DNA of 64,000 bases, taken from Clostridiaceae bacterium (lineage in GTDB: Bacteria; Bacillota; Clostridia; Saccharofermentanales; DTU023). The stretch is taken from assembly GCA_012838795.1 (NCBI GenBank), contig DUOO01000056.1, positions 1 through 64,000 on the forward strand. Direction: 5' to 3'. Made by a program: the position numbers and the translations under genes. The notes beneath the pieces are model-generated. The model was given only the letters and a program-made list of their open reading frames with translations. It was not told the origin of the DNA and searched no databases. Below are positions 21,023 through 28,945 of the stretch, one piece after another (the first letter of the stretch is position 1; each line of letters starts with the position of its first letter).

Positions 21023-22559
21023 ATCCACTCTCCTCCAGAGTATCAAAATGAGTATCGAAGGCATATTTAATTACATCTTCTTCTGTCAAATCAATATTTT
21101 CAAGATTACCGGTAACACGTCCTTCACACATTACTATGATCCTGTCGCTGACCCCAAGAATTTCCGGCAATTCGGAACTAACCATAAGAATCGATTTCCC
21201 TTCCTTAGCTAATTTTTTTAATGCATCGTAGACTTCAACTTTCGCTCCTACATCAATTCCCCTGGTTGGTTCATCAACAATAAGAATGTCACAATTAGCC
21301 ATTACCCATTTTGACAAAACAACTTTTTGTTGATTTCCTCCTGAAAGTCCTACAGCCAGCATTTCCCGACCGGATGTTTTTACATCAAATAAAGATATGC
21401 CTTGATCTGCATATGCCTTTTCTTTGTTTAGCATTAAAATATCAAACTTATTCAAAACTTCTGCTAAGTTCGGCATGCTGAGATTCCATGTAAGAGATGC
21501 ATTAAGCATAAGTCCTTCTTCGCGACGATTCTCAGTTACAAATCCCATGCCTAACTTGTTTGCTTCTCTGGGATCACGAATATTTACTTTTTGGTTTTTT
21601 AAGTAAAGAGTACCGGAATCTTTTTTGTCAGCAGCAAACAAGCCTCTGACAAATTCTGTTCTGCCGGCTCCGACCAGACCGTATAAACCAACAATTTCAC
21701 CTTTGCGCAATTCTAAAGAAACATCCTGATAATGATGTCCGCAAGAAAAATTTTCCGCTTTTAACATTATTTCATCTTTGATGTACGATCTGTCTTTCGG
21801 TTCACCAAAGAAATTAATACCGCGTCCAATCATCATCGATACAAGCTCATCGCTTGTAGTCTCGCTTATTTTCTTCGTGTCGACATATTCTCCGTCTTTA
21901 AGAACAGTAACTACATCACAGATGCTGAATATTTCTTTTAGTCTATGACTGACATATATTATTGCCACTCCTTGTGATCTTAAGTCATTAATAAGTTCAA
22001 ACAAACTTTCTGCTTCATCATCCGACAAAGACGATGTTGGTTCATCAAATGCAAGCACTTTGATATTTTCATCAATTAATGCACGCATAATCTCTATCAA
22101 TTGCCAACTCCCCATGCTCAGATCACCGGCCTTTGATTTTACGTTTAAGCTTTGTGCGTGTCTTCCCAACCCTTGTTTTACATTGTTCGCCAGGCTGAAC
22201 ATTTTCTCCCAATCAATCAGTCCCAATTTTGTAGTTGGTTGACTACCCAAAAAGATATTTTCTGCTACAGTTAAGTCTCTCAGTATTTGAATTTCTTGAG
22301 GAACTACATGAATACCATATTTCCGTGCGGACTCAACACTTCGGATATCCGCTTCTTCACCATCTATAAATATATTTCCGGAATCCTTTGAATAGAGTCC
22401 GGTTGCGATTTTTAACAAAGTTGACTTCCCGGCACCGTTTTCTCCGCAGAGACCATGTACTTCACCTTTTTTAATGCTTAAACTGACATCATTTAATGCC
22501 TGAACACCCGGAAATGCTTTATCTATGTGCTTCATCTCTAAAATAATTTGACTATCCAC
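21012..22559 (-). CDS. CUT2 sugar ABC transporter ATP-binding protein
   Basis: GENGAGKSTLLK, LSGGNQQKVVLSKW, VDEPTRGIDVGAK. Confidence 0.93.
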   Translation of the reverse strand: MDSQIILEMKHIDKAFPGVQALNDVSLSIKKGEVHGLCGENGAGKSTLLKIATGLYSKDSGNIFIDGEEADIRSVESARKYGIHVVPQEIQILRDLTVAENIFLGSQPTTKLGLIDWEKMFSLANNVKQGLGRHAQSLNVKSKAGDLSMGSWQLIEIMRALIDENIKVLAFDEPTSSLSDDEAESLFELINDLRSQGVAIIYVSHRLKEIFSICDVVTVLKDGEYVDTKKISETTSDELVSMMIGRGINFFGEPKDRSYIKDEIMLKAENFSCGHHYQDVSLELRKGEIVGLYGLVGAGRTEFVRGLFAADKKDSGTLYLKNQKVNIRDPREANKLGMGFVTENRREEGLMLNASLTWNLSMPNLAEVLNKFDILMLNKEKAYADQGISLFDVKTSGREMLAVGLSGGNQQKVVLSKWVMANCDILIVDEPTRGIDVGAKVEVYDALKKLAKEGKSILMVSSELPEILGVSDRIIVMCEGRVTGNLENIDLTEEDVIKYAFDTHFDTLEESGYGE

Positions 22560-22603
22560 GAGCTGAACCTCTTTTAATCTTCTTTATAAAAAATATAAAA
22601 ATT

Positions 22604-22637
22604 TAAGGCGGAAAGTGAATCTTTCCACCTTAAAAAA
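22604..22637 (-). terminator. hairpin between SBP and ATPase genes (attenuator/terminator-like)
   Basis: 12-bp arms taaggYggaaag / ctttccRcctta with 5-nt loop; minus strand runs into an A/T-rich tract (TTAAATTTTTATA). Confidence 0.65.
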
Positions 22638-22646
22638 TTCAAATAA

Positions 22647-23933
22647 TTATTCTTCTATATAATTATCATAGTATTCTTGAACCGTATCTTCCTTAACAAC
22701 AATCAAATCGTATGGAGAGAAGGCCGGAATCGGTGTTCCATTCTCAAAGAGATCATGTAATAATTCAACCATTCCCACTCCGGAAGGATAAGGCACTAAA
22801 CCATAACCGTAACCCGCTGTTGCAACAGCAGGATCTGCAAGCATTAAATTAATCGGATCCGGCGTAGAGAAGCAATCTAAAATACGTGTATTATTAGCTA
22901 TATCAACACCATTTTCGCTGAAAAGAGTAGCTGTAGGTACTAATGCTGCTGCTCCGCCTGCTACACTGATCCAAACATCAACATCATCTTTATATGCTTG
23001 AATCGTACTTCCCATTTTGTCCAAATGGTCTTCGGTTAAACTGGCACCGCAATCCAGCTCTACAATTCGATCTGCCGGAATATCAGGGAAAGCATCCAAT
23101 ATAGCATCCTTTGCACCTACGCAACGATTGTGAATAGCTTCTACAGCCGGGCTATCCTGGATAACTAAGAGGAAATTTGAATAATCTTCATTAACATTAT
23201 CCATAAAGCCGTCTTCTTTCATCTCTTCGCACATGACTTTGGCAGTTTCGTTGGATAACCACCAGTCATATAAGCCCCAATGCGGACTATAAAAGCCGTA
23301 AGAATCCGGACCTGGATCATCTGTGGTCAAATATGCTATTCCTGCCTCTTGCAATTTTGTTACTGCTTCAGGAAGGAGGGAGGTGTTTACCGGAGTCATG
23401 ATAACAGCATCAAAATCTTGGTTAATTATGTTTTCAATTCCGTCTACCCATGCCTGCTCATCAGAGTTTGCATCAATATAGAGATACTCATATCCATATT
23501 TATCACAAGTGTCCTTACATGCTTGATCTTTAGGCGTAAACCATGCACCTGAGAATTTGCAAACAAATGCTACTTTGTATTTACCGTCTGCGCCAAAGTC
23601 CTTGTAATTCGGATAGTTGCTGTAATACCACACATCAGTATCTTCAACATATTCATAACCTGTATAAGGATCCGATTCCAGTGTTCCTGCGTCACGCATG
23701 GCTGCAGCTTCTTCTTCGCTGAGAGGACCATCGGCTTCTTCTGCTTTATCAGGTTCTTCTGCTTTATCAGATTCTTCTGCTTTTTCCGTTTCTTCTGCTT
23801 TCTCTGTTTCTTCTGCTTTTTCTGTTTCTTCTGCTTTCTCTGTTTCTTTGGATTCGTCATCTTTTTTGTCGCCGCAAGCAACTAAGCCGAAGACCATAAT
23901 CAGAGTGAGTAAAATCGCAATGATTTTTTTCAT
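22647..23933 (-). CDS. sugar ABC transporter substrate-binding lipoprotein with acidic repeat linker
   Basis: lipobox LVACG, ETEKAE hexapeptide repeats, periplasmic-binding-protein domain. Confidence 0.88.
   Translation of the reverse strand: MKKIIAILLTLIMVFGLVACGDKKDDESKETEKAEETEKAEETEKAEETEKAEESDKAEEPDKAEEADGPLSEEEAAAMRDAGTLESDPYTGYEYVEDTDVWYYSNYPNYKDFGADGKYKVAFVCKFSGAWFTPKDQACKDTCDKYGYEYLYIDANSDEQAWVDGIENIINQDFDAVIMTPVNTSLLPEAVTKLQEAGIAYLTTDDPGPDSYGFYSPHWGLYDWWLSNETAKVMCEEMKEDGFMDNVNEDYSNFLLVIQDSPAVEAIHNRCVGAKDAILDAFPDIPADRIVELDCGASLTEDHLDKMGSTIQAYKDDVDVWISVAGGAAALVPTATLFSENGVDIANNTRILDCFSTPDPINLMLADPAVATAGYGYGLVPYPSGVGMVELLHDLFENGTPIPAFSPYDLIVVKEDTVQEYYDNYIEE
23739..23846 (-). repeat. 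18-bp coding tandem repeat (6 units of E-x-x-KAE)
   Basis: translated ETEKAE x4, ESDKAE, EPDKAE immediately after the lipobox region. Confidence 0.9.
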
Positions 23934-24110
23934 ATTTTTCCTCCTAGAATTAAGTTTTCCTGTACTTGTCTACAGTACATTTTTGTCTGTTGTTCAGACT
24001 GTCAACCTGTAATTATTTCAGTCGAAATTTCTCTTGACTTTTTATAACCGGTCTCCTGTTACAATTTCTCGTTCTGTTCAAGCTGGAAATTAATATAAAT
24101 TTTCAACTGA

Positions 24111-24143
24111 CATGGTTGATACTTTTACTTACGTGGTTGATAC
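24111..24143. promoter_or_regulatory. direct repeat CAYGT-type half-sites, candidate AraC-family operator
   Basis: catggttgatac (24111-24122) and cgtggttgatac (24132-24143), 21-bp spacing, between araC-type gene and SBP. Confidence 0.6.
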
Positions 24144-24249
24144 ATTAATTTTTTAAAGATTTTTAAGCTTTTAAAAGCTGTATTTTCATTTTTAACCGTC
24201 TTCACTTGTCGGATCTCTCATAGACAGATTTCCGGTCTTCATGCTATCC

Positions 24250-25281
24250 TCAACAAGTTTCATAATGCAGATTTAAATTATTCAGAGCATTTTGTATTAC
24301 ACTGATACTTTCTTCATTGTTTAGGATTTTCAGACTTTGAGGAATAGCCAACTCGTGATTAATACCAATATTTTTCTTTTTCTTGTTTTTTCTATACACA
24401 TTCATGGTATGACCGTAACGTTTTCTAAACATTTGATTTAAATACTTCGGATCTGAAAAACCGCTCTCTAAGCAGATATCAACCAGACTCCATTCTGTAT
24501 TCTCAATTAAGTTTAACGCCTCTTCAAATCGCAAGTTTTGCACATACTCCTGAAATGTAACCCCTATGTTATCGACAAACCAATTCGATAAATACGAATC
24601 CGTTAACTGCACCTTCTCGGCAACATCCGAGAGACGTATCTGTCTTTTAAAATTGTTTTCTATGTAATTTAAAATTGTTTCAATCCTATTATTCTTCTTG
24701 CCTTTAGATACCAATTTCAAGTCATCTAATTGTTCATGAGGAACGTTTTTCAACAAGATATAGAATAATTTGCAGATATCGCTCATCAATAGGAAGTCTT
24801 CACATTTTTGCTTCTCAAATAATCCTGTTTTGAAATATGAAATGGCTGTGACCAATATTTGTTTTTGCATATCCAAGACTTCTTCTTCCAGCATGTCATT
24901 TATACAAAAATCCGGAACTTTAAATTCTATATTTCTCAAAACCTTGGTATATTCTTCGCAATATTTATCCGAGAACACAATCGATAAAGTAACCAGAGAT
25001 TGATTGTTCGGGCAAATAAAATCATGAAGGACAAAAGAATTTAATATTAATATATCACCTGATTTGATTTTTGCTTCATTTGCTTTTGTCCTGATTATGC
25101 CCTCGCCCTCCAAAACCAACAACAATTCCAGTTCCTTATGGACATGCCAATTTCTGTGATTTACCTCTGCAACAATTAATTTTATTTTTTTAATTGTTTC
25201 ATATGAAAAAGTTTCAAACTCTTCTTTTGTTGTCAGTCCGGTTCCAAGCATTTTTGATATTACTCTGTCTGGTCTATGCAC
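24250..25281 (-). CDS. AraC-family transcriptional regulator
   Basis: N-terminal cupin-like region (NWHVHKELELLLVLEGEG) and C-terminal two-HTH AraC domain (ICLESGFSDPKYLNQMFRKRYG). Confidence 0.9.
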   Translation of the reverse strand: MHRPDRVISKMLGTGLTTKEEFETFSYETIKKIKLIVAEVNHRNWHVHKELELLLVLEGEGIIRTKANEAKIKSGDILILNSFVLHDFICPNNQSLVTLSIVFSDKYCEEYTKVLRNIEFKVPDFCINDMLEEEVLDMQKQILVTAISYFKTGLFEKQKCEDFLLMSDICKLFYILLKNVPHEQLDDLKLVSKGKKNNRIETILNYIENNFKRQIRLSDVAEKVQLTDSYLSNWFVDNIGVTFQEYVQNLRFEEALNLIENTEWSLVDICLESGFSDPKYLNQMFRKRYGHTMNVYRKNKKKKNIGINHELAIPQSLKILNNEESISVIQNALNNLNLHYETC

Positions 25282-25284
25282 AAT

Positions 25285-26430
25285 TTAACTATTGCCTATT
25301 AATGCACTCTCTTCTTTACGTGTCCAAGTCCCGTCTCCGATATACGAACCGGGAAGTGGGTCGGGAATTACAAAATCCGATTTTAATGTGTACTCTTTTC
25401 TTTCTTTTGAACTGATCATAATTCCATGCATCATTTCAAAAATATGGAAAGCCATTTCTTTACTTGCTCTATGCTCACGACCCTTTAAAATAGCCCATGC
25501 CATTTCCGCTGCTCCCAACCCTCTTGAATTCTCTTGATATCCGTGAGTAAAAGGTATCAGCAACTCATCGCCTGACTCTTTTTGAAGATAAAGCTCCGGG
25601 CCGAACAAATTCGGATCACCCATAATAAGAATTCCATCTGTACCATATATTTCAAGATTAGTTTTTTCTTTCAAAATGCTGTCTGAGTTCATATGCAATG
25701 TGCCTAAGACACCATTTTTATATTTCAACAAGGCTGTCAGCACATTCGGTACTTCTATTTGATATTCTTGATCAAAACCGGATTCACCTATCCTCGTATT
25801 CCGTCTTATAGGTTTGTGAATCGATGTATATCCGTAAACAGATTCAACCGGTCCCAAGATGGAAGCCAAAGCTGTCAGATAATAACCGCCCATATCAAAC
25901 CCTATACCTGCTCCTTCTTTGTGAAGATGTGGTAAAAACTCGCCAAAAGCACCATAATCACGACTTACAGAAGCACGACAGGATATCGGTTCTCCGATCA
26001 GGCCGGCATCAACAACATATTTTGCAGTCTGGATGCTCGCCCCCAAAAAGGTATCCGGAGCAACTCCCAGATGCAATTTTTTTTCATTTGCAAGAGCTAC
26101 TAACTCTTCACCTTCTTCTAAATTCACAGCTATCATCTTTTCGGACCAAACATGTTTGCCGGAAAGAAGGCTTTGTTTAGTAATACTATAATGTGCATTA
26201 GGTGTTGTAAGATTGATCACTAATTCAATCTCGGAATCGGCACAAATTTCCTCAAAAGTCATTGCCTTTATATTGTATTTCTGAGCTTTTTCTTCCATTC
26301 GGTCTTTATCAAGATCACTGCAGCCTATTAACTCAATTACAGTAAATTTACCGCTTGTAAAATTACTCATATAGATATCACTGATACTACCGCATCCTAC
26401 TATTGCAGCTTTGATTTTATCCATTTTCAT
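25285..26430 (-). CDS. Gfo/Idh/MocA-family oxidoreductase
   Basis: N-terminal AAIVGCGSISDIY nucleotide-binding motif; SEKMIAVNLEEGEELV. Confidence 0.88.
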   Translation of the reverse strand: MKMDKIKAAIVGCGSISDIYMSNFTSGKFTVIELIGCSDLDKDRMEEKAQKYNIKAMTFEEICADSEIELVINLTTPNAHYSITKQSLLSGKHVWSEKMIAVNLEEGEELVALANEKKLHLGVAPDTFLGASIQTAKYVVDAGLIGEPISCRASVSRDYGAFGEFLPHLHKEGAGIGFDMGGYYLTALASILGPVESVYGYTSIHKPIRRNTRIGESGFDQEYQIEVPNVLTALLKYKNGVLGTLHMNSDSILKEKTNLEIYGTDGILIMGDPNLFGPELYLQKESGDELLIPFTHGYQENSRGLGAAEMAWAILKGREHRASKEMAFHIFEMMHGIMISSKERKEYTLKSDFVIPDPLPGSYIGDGTWTRKEESALIGNS

Positions 26431-26482
26431 GTTCTCCCGATACAGTTCTTTCCTATATTCTTGAAACCGGTATCCGGTCTAT

Positions 26483-26513
26483 GTCTTGTTAGAATAAATT
26501 ATTCTAACAAGAC
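26483..26513. promoter_or_regulatory. perfect inverted repeat in the DegT-Gfo/Idh intergenic region
   Basis: gtcttgttagaata-aat-tattctaacaagac. Confidence 0.6.
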
Positions 26514-26547
26514 TCAAAACTTCCAAGAATACTCAAATTCAATTTAA

Positions 26548-27777
26548 TTATAAACTTTCAATTATCTCTCTGATCTTAGTTGCAGTATCATTAATATCAT
26601 CCAATGAGGAGTTAATGTTGACACCGACACCGGATCCTAACCCTTTGTCTACAACTCCAATTGAAATATTCACCGCTCTGTCCAATATCGAATCTGTTTG
26701 AGGAAGCATATGTTTATGATACTCACTCTTTACAACATACTTCGGACAATCATAAGGACAATTTGCCTCTGTGGCAGTTATTTTGTTCAGAATTTGTTCC
26801 ATATTATTGTAAACATGCCATCCTGAATGAGATATAGGTACTGAATTAATAGCTTCACAGAACTTGTCGGCATACTCTTTCGTATCAAATATCAGTGTCA
26901 GTAACGTTGCACATTCATTTTCATCATTAATTGTCCGGAAGGAAAATTTCGACAAATCACTGAGTTTGTTCTTAAGTATAGATTTGTTATTTCTTAACTT
27001 CTCCAAAATTCCATCTAACTTTCGTCCTTGAGCTAAAGCAACAGCACCGGATAATTCGTTCATCCTCAAATTCATACCGACGATAGAGCGATTGCCGACT
27101 TCCACACCCATGCGATGCGGTTTATGTCCCTGGTCATGATAACCGAAAGCTCTCTCATATAAATTTTGATCCGAAGTACCGACAAAGCCGCCATCTCCGG
27201 TCGTTATCGTCTTAAAAGTATTCAGGGAGTAGGCGGCTATATCTCCGATCGTACCCAAACGCTTGCCTTTATATGCGGCACCTACCGCTTGACAACAATC
27301 TTCAATCACATACAAATTATGTTTTTTTGCAATTTCCATGATGGGATCCATATCACACGGATTTCCTAACATATGGACCGGCATAATAGCTTTTGTCCGA
27401 TCTGTAATCAATTCCTCGATCCTTGCAGGATCAATAGTCAAAGACTCATCGATTTCAGCCAGAACGGGAATCGCATTTGCTAAAATAATAGATGACATCG
27501 AGGCAATGAATGTATATCCGGGAACAATGACTTCATCACCTGCTCCTATTCCCAAAGCCGCCAAACAACATAACAAAGAACCTGTACCTGAACTTGTGGC
27601 AACTACATATTTATGACCTAAACGTTCTGCCATTTCAGCTTCAAAACTTGCAACTTTTCCCAGAAAACCGTCAACACCTATCGTTCCGTATCTGAACAGA
27701 TTTCCACTCTCAATTACATCCATCAATTCTTTTTTCTCTTCTGCTCCAAAAACATATGAACCAGGACCACCAGCCAT
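26548..27777 (-). CDS. DegT/DnrJ/EryC1/StrS family PLP-dependent aminotransferase
   Basis: TSSGTGSLLCCLAALGIGAGDEVIVPGYTFIAS; IEDCCQAVGAAYKGKRLGTIGDIAAYSLNTFKTITTGDGG with PLP lysine. Confidence 0.9.
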   Translation of the reverse strand: MAGGPGSYVFGAEEKKELMDVIESGNLFRYGTIGVDGFLGKVASFEAEMAERLGHKYVVATSSGTGSLLCCLAALGIGAGDEVIVPGYTFIASMSSIILANAIPVLAEIDESLTIDPARIEELITDRTKAIMPVHMLGNPCDMDPIMEIAKKHNLYVIEDCCQAVGAAYKGKRLGTIGDIAAYSLNTFKTITTGDGGFVGTSDQNLYERAFGYHDQGHKPHRMGVEVGNRSIVGMNLRMNELSGAVALAQGRKLDGILEKLRNNKSILKNKLSDLSKFSFRTINDENECATLLTLIFDTKEYADKFCEAINSVPISHSGWHVYNNMEQILNKITATEANCPYDCPKYVVKSEYHKHMLPQTDSILDRAVNISIGVVDKGLGSGVGVNINSSLDDINDTATKIREIIESL

Positions 27778-28100
27778 AAAATTCTCTCCTTTCAAAAAAA
27801 GACTATTTCATTAAACCTATCTCTCTAATCTTTGATTTACAAAAATACTATTTAATTAAAACTTTTTTACTAAATTTAAATTCATTACAAGGACAAAACT
27901 GCCGGAAAATTTAACACCGAATTTATTCTTAACATTCTTTAATGATTGATATTAAGCTAATAATTAAAATCCCATAAAATTGTCCAAACTAAAGAACAAA
28001 CGATATTCCAAAAAAATTACGAATAAATAAACTATGACAAATTACAATTAATTGTTTAATTATTGTAAAATAATTAGACAATTATTACAAACAATTTTCT

Positions 28101-28156
28101 GACAAATTAATGATCCGAATACGACAAGTTAATGATACGGAGACGACAATTTAATG
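28101..28156. repeat. three 22-bp-period direct repeats (GACAAnTTAATG core)
   Basis: gacaaattaatg at 28101, gacaagttaatg at 28123, gacaatttaatg at 28145. Confidence 0.8.
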
Positions 28157-28226
28157 TTTTGCTATTCGTCATCAGATAATTGGATATTCGTCGTTCAGAT
28201 GATTTAATTTAAAAACGAATTTGAGA

Positions 28227-28886
28227 TTAATCTTCTGAAATTAATTTTTTGATCAGCTCTTTCAGTTGAGCAAAATTATCAACAACATAGTCCGCTCCTG
28301 CAGCAAGCAGACCTTCTCTGCTGACTGCTGATGTAAAACCGATAGTTGTCATGCCGGCAGCATTTCCGGATTCAATGCCTGCTGTTGCATCTTCCACGAC
28401 TATGCAATTGGCAGGTTCAACTCCGATTTTTTCTGCTGCCAAAAGATAAATGTCCGGAAACGGCTTTTTTCTTTCTATATCACTTCCGGTAATAATTGAG
28501 TCAAAATCATTAAAACCGAGCGCTTTTAAATTCGCTTCGACTTTTATTAAATCCGCTGCGCTGGCAACGCCCATCTTTATATCTTTAGATTTTATTCTGT
28601 TTAATAAATCCAGAGTTCCGGGAAATGTTCTTACATATTTTTCGGCTTCTTCTTTATAGCGATCATATACTTTAAGTTTTATTTCAGGATCATATTCTTG
28701 TCCATACTTACGAAAAACTTCTCCAAGATAAGTATCCTCTCCCATACCGATATATGGTGCAAAATCCTCGGGATTTGCCGGAATATCGATCTCTCGAAAG
28801 ACTTCAGATGAAACTTGGGCCAAGGCCGGTTCTGAATCTACCAATACACCATCCATATCAAATAAAATTGCATGTTCTTTTTTCAT
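28227..28886 (-). CDS. HAD-superfamily phosphatase/beta-phosphoglucomutase-like
   Basis: LFDMDGVLVDSEP, VASAADLIKVEANLKALG, VVEDATAGIESGNAAGM. Confidence 0.88.
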   Translation of the reverse strand: MKKEHAILFDMDGVLVDSEPALAQVSSEVFREIDIPANPEDFAPYIGMGEDTYLGEVFRKYGQEYDPEIKLKVYDRYKEEAEKYVRTFPGTLDLLNRIKSKDIKMGVASAADLIKVEANLKALGFNDFDSIITGSDIERKKPFPDIYLLAAEKIGVEPANCIVVEDATAGIESGNAAGMTTIGFTSAVSREGLLAAGADYVVDNFAQLKELIKKLISED

Positions 28887-28945
28887 TATTTCCCCTTTAT
28901 TATTGTGTATCTGTTACTATTATCTGATTGCACATCTCGATACGC

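Noticed and set aside
23570-24012. Low-complexity ORFs (KKQKKQ-rich on -, SSAFSVSSAFS on +)
   Set aside because: Alternative-frame translations of the 18-bp SBP tandem repeat.
28101-28166. CRISPR array
   Set aside because: Only three short units at a 22-bp period with no separate spacers and no cas genes in the window.
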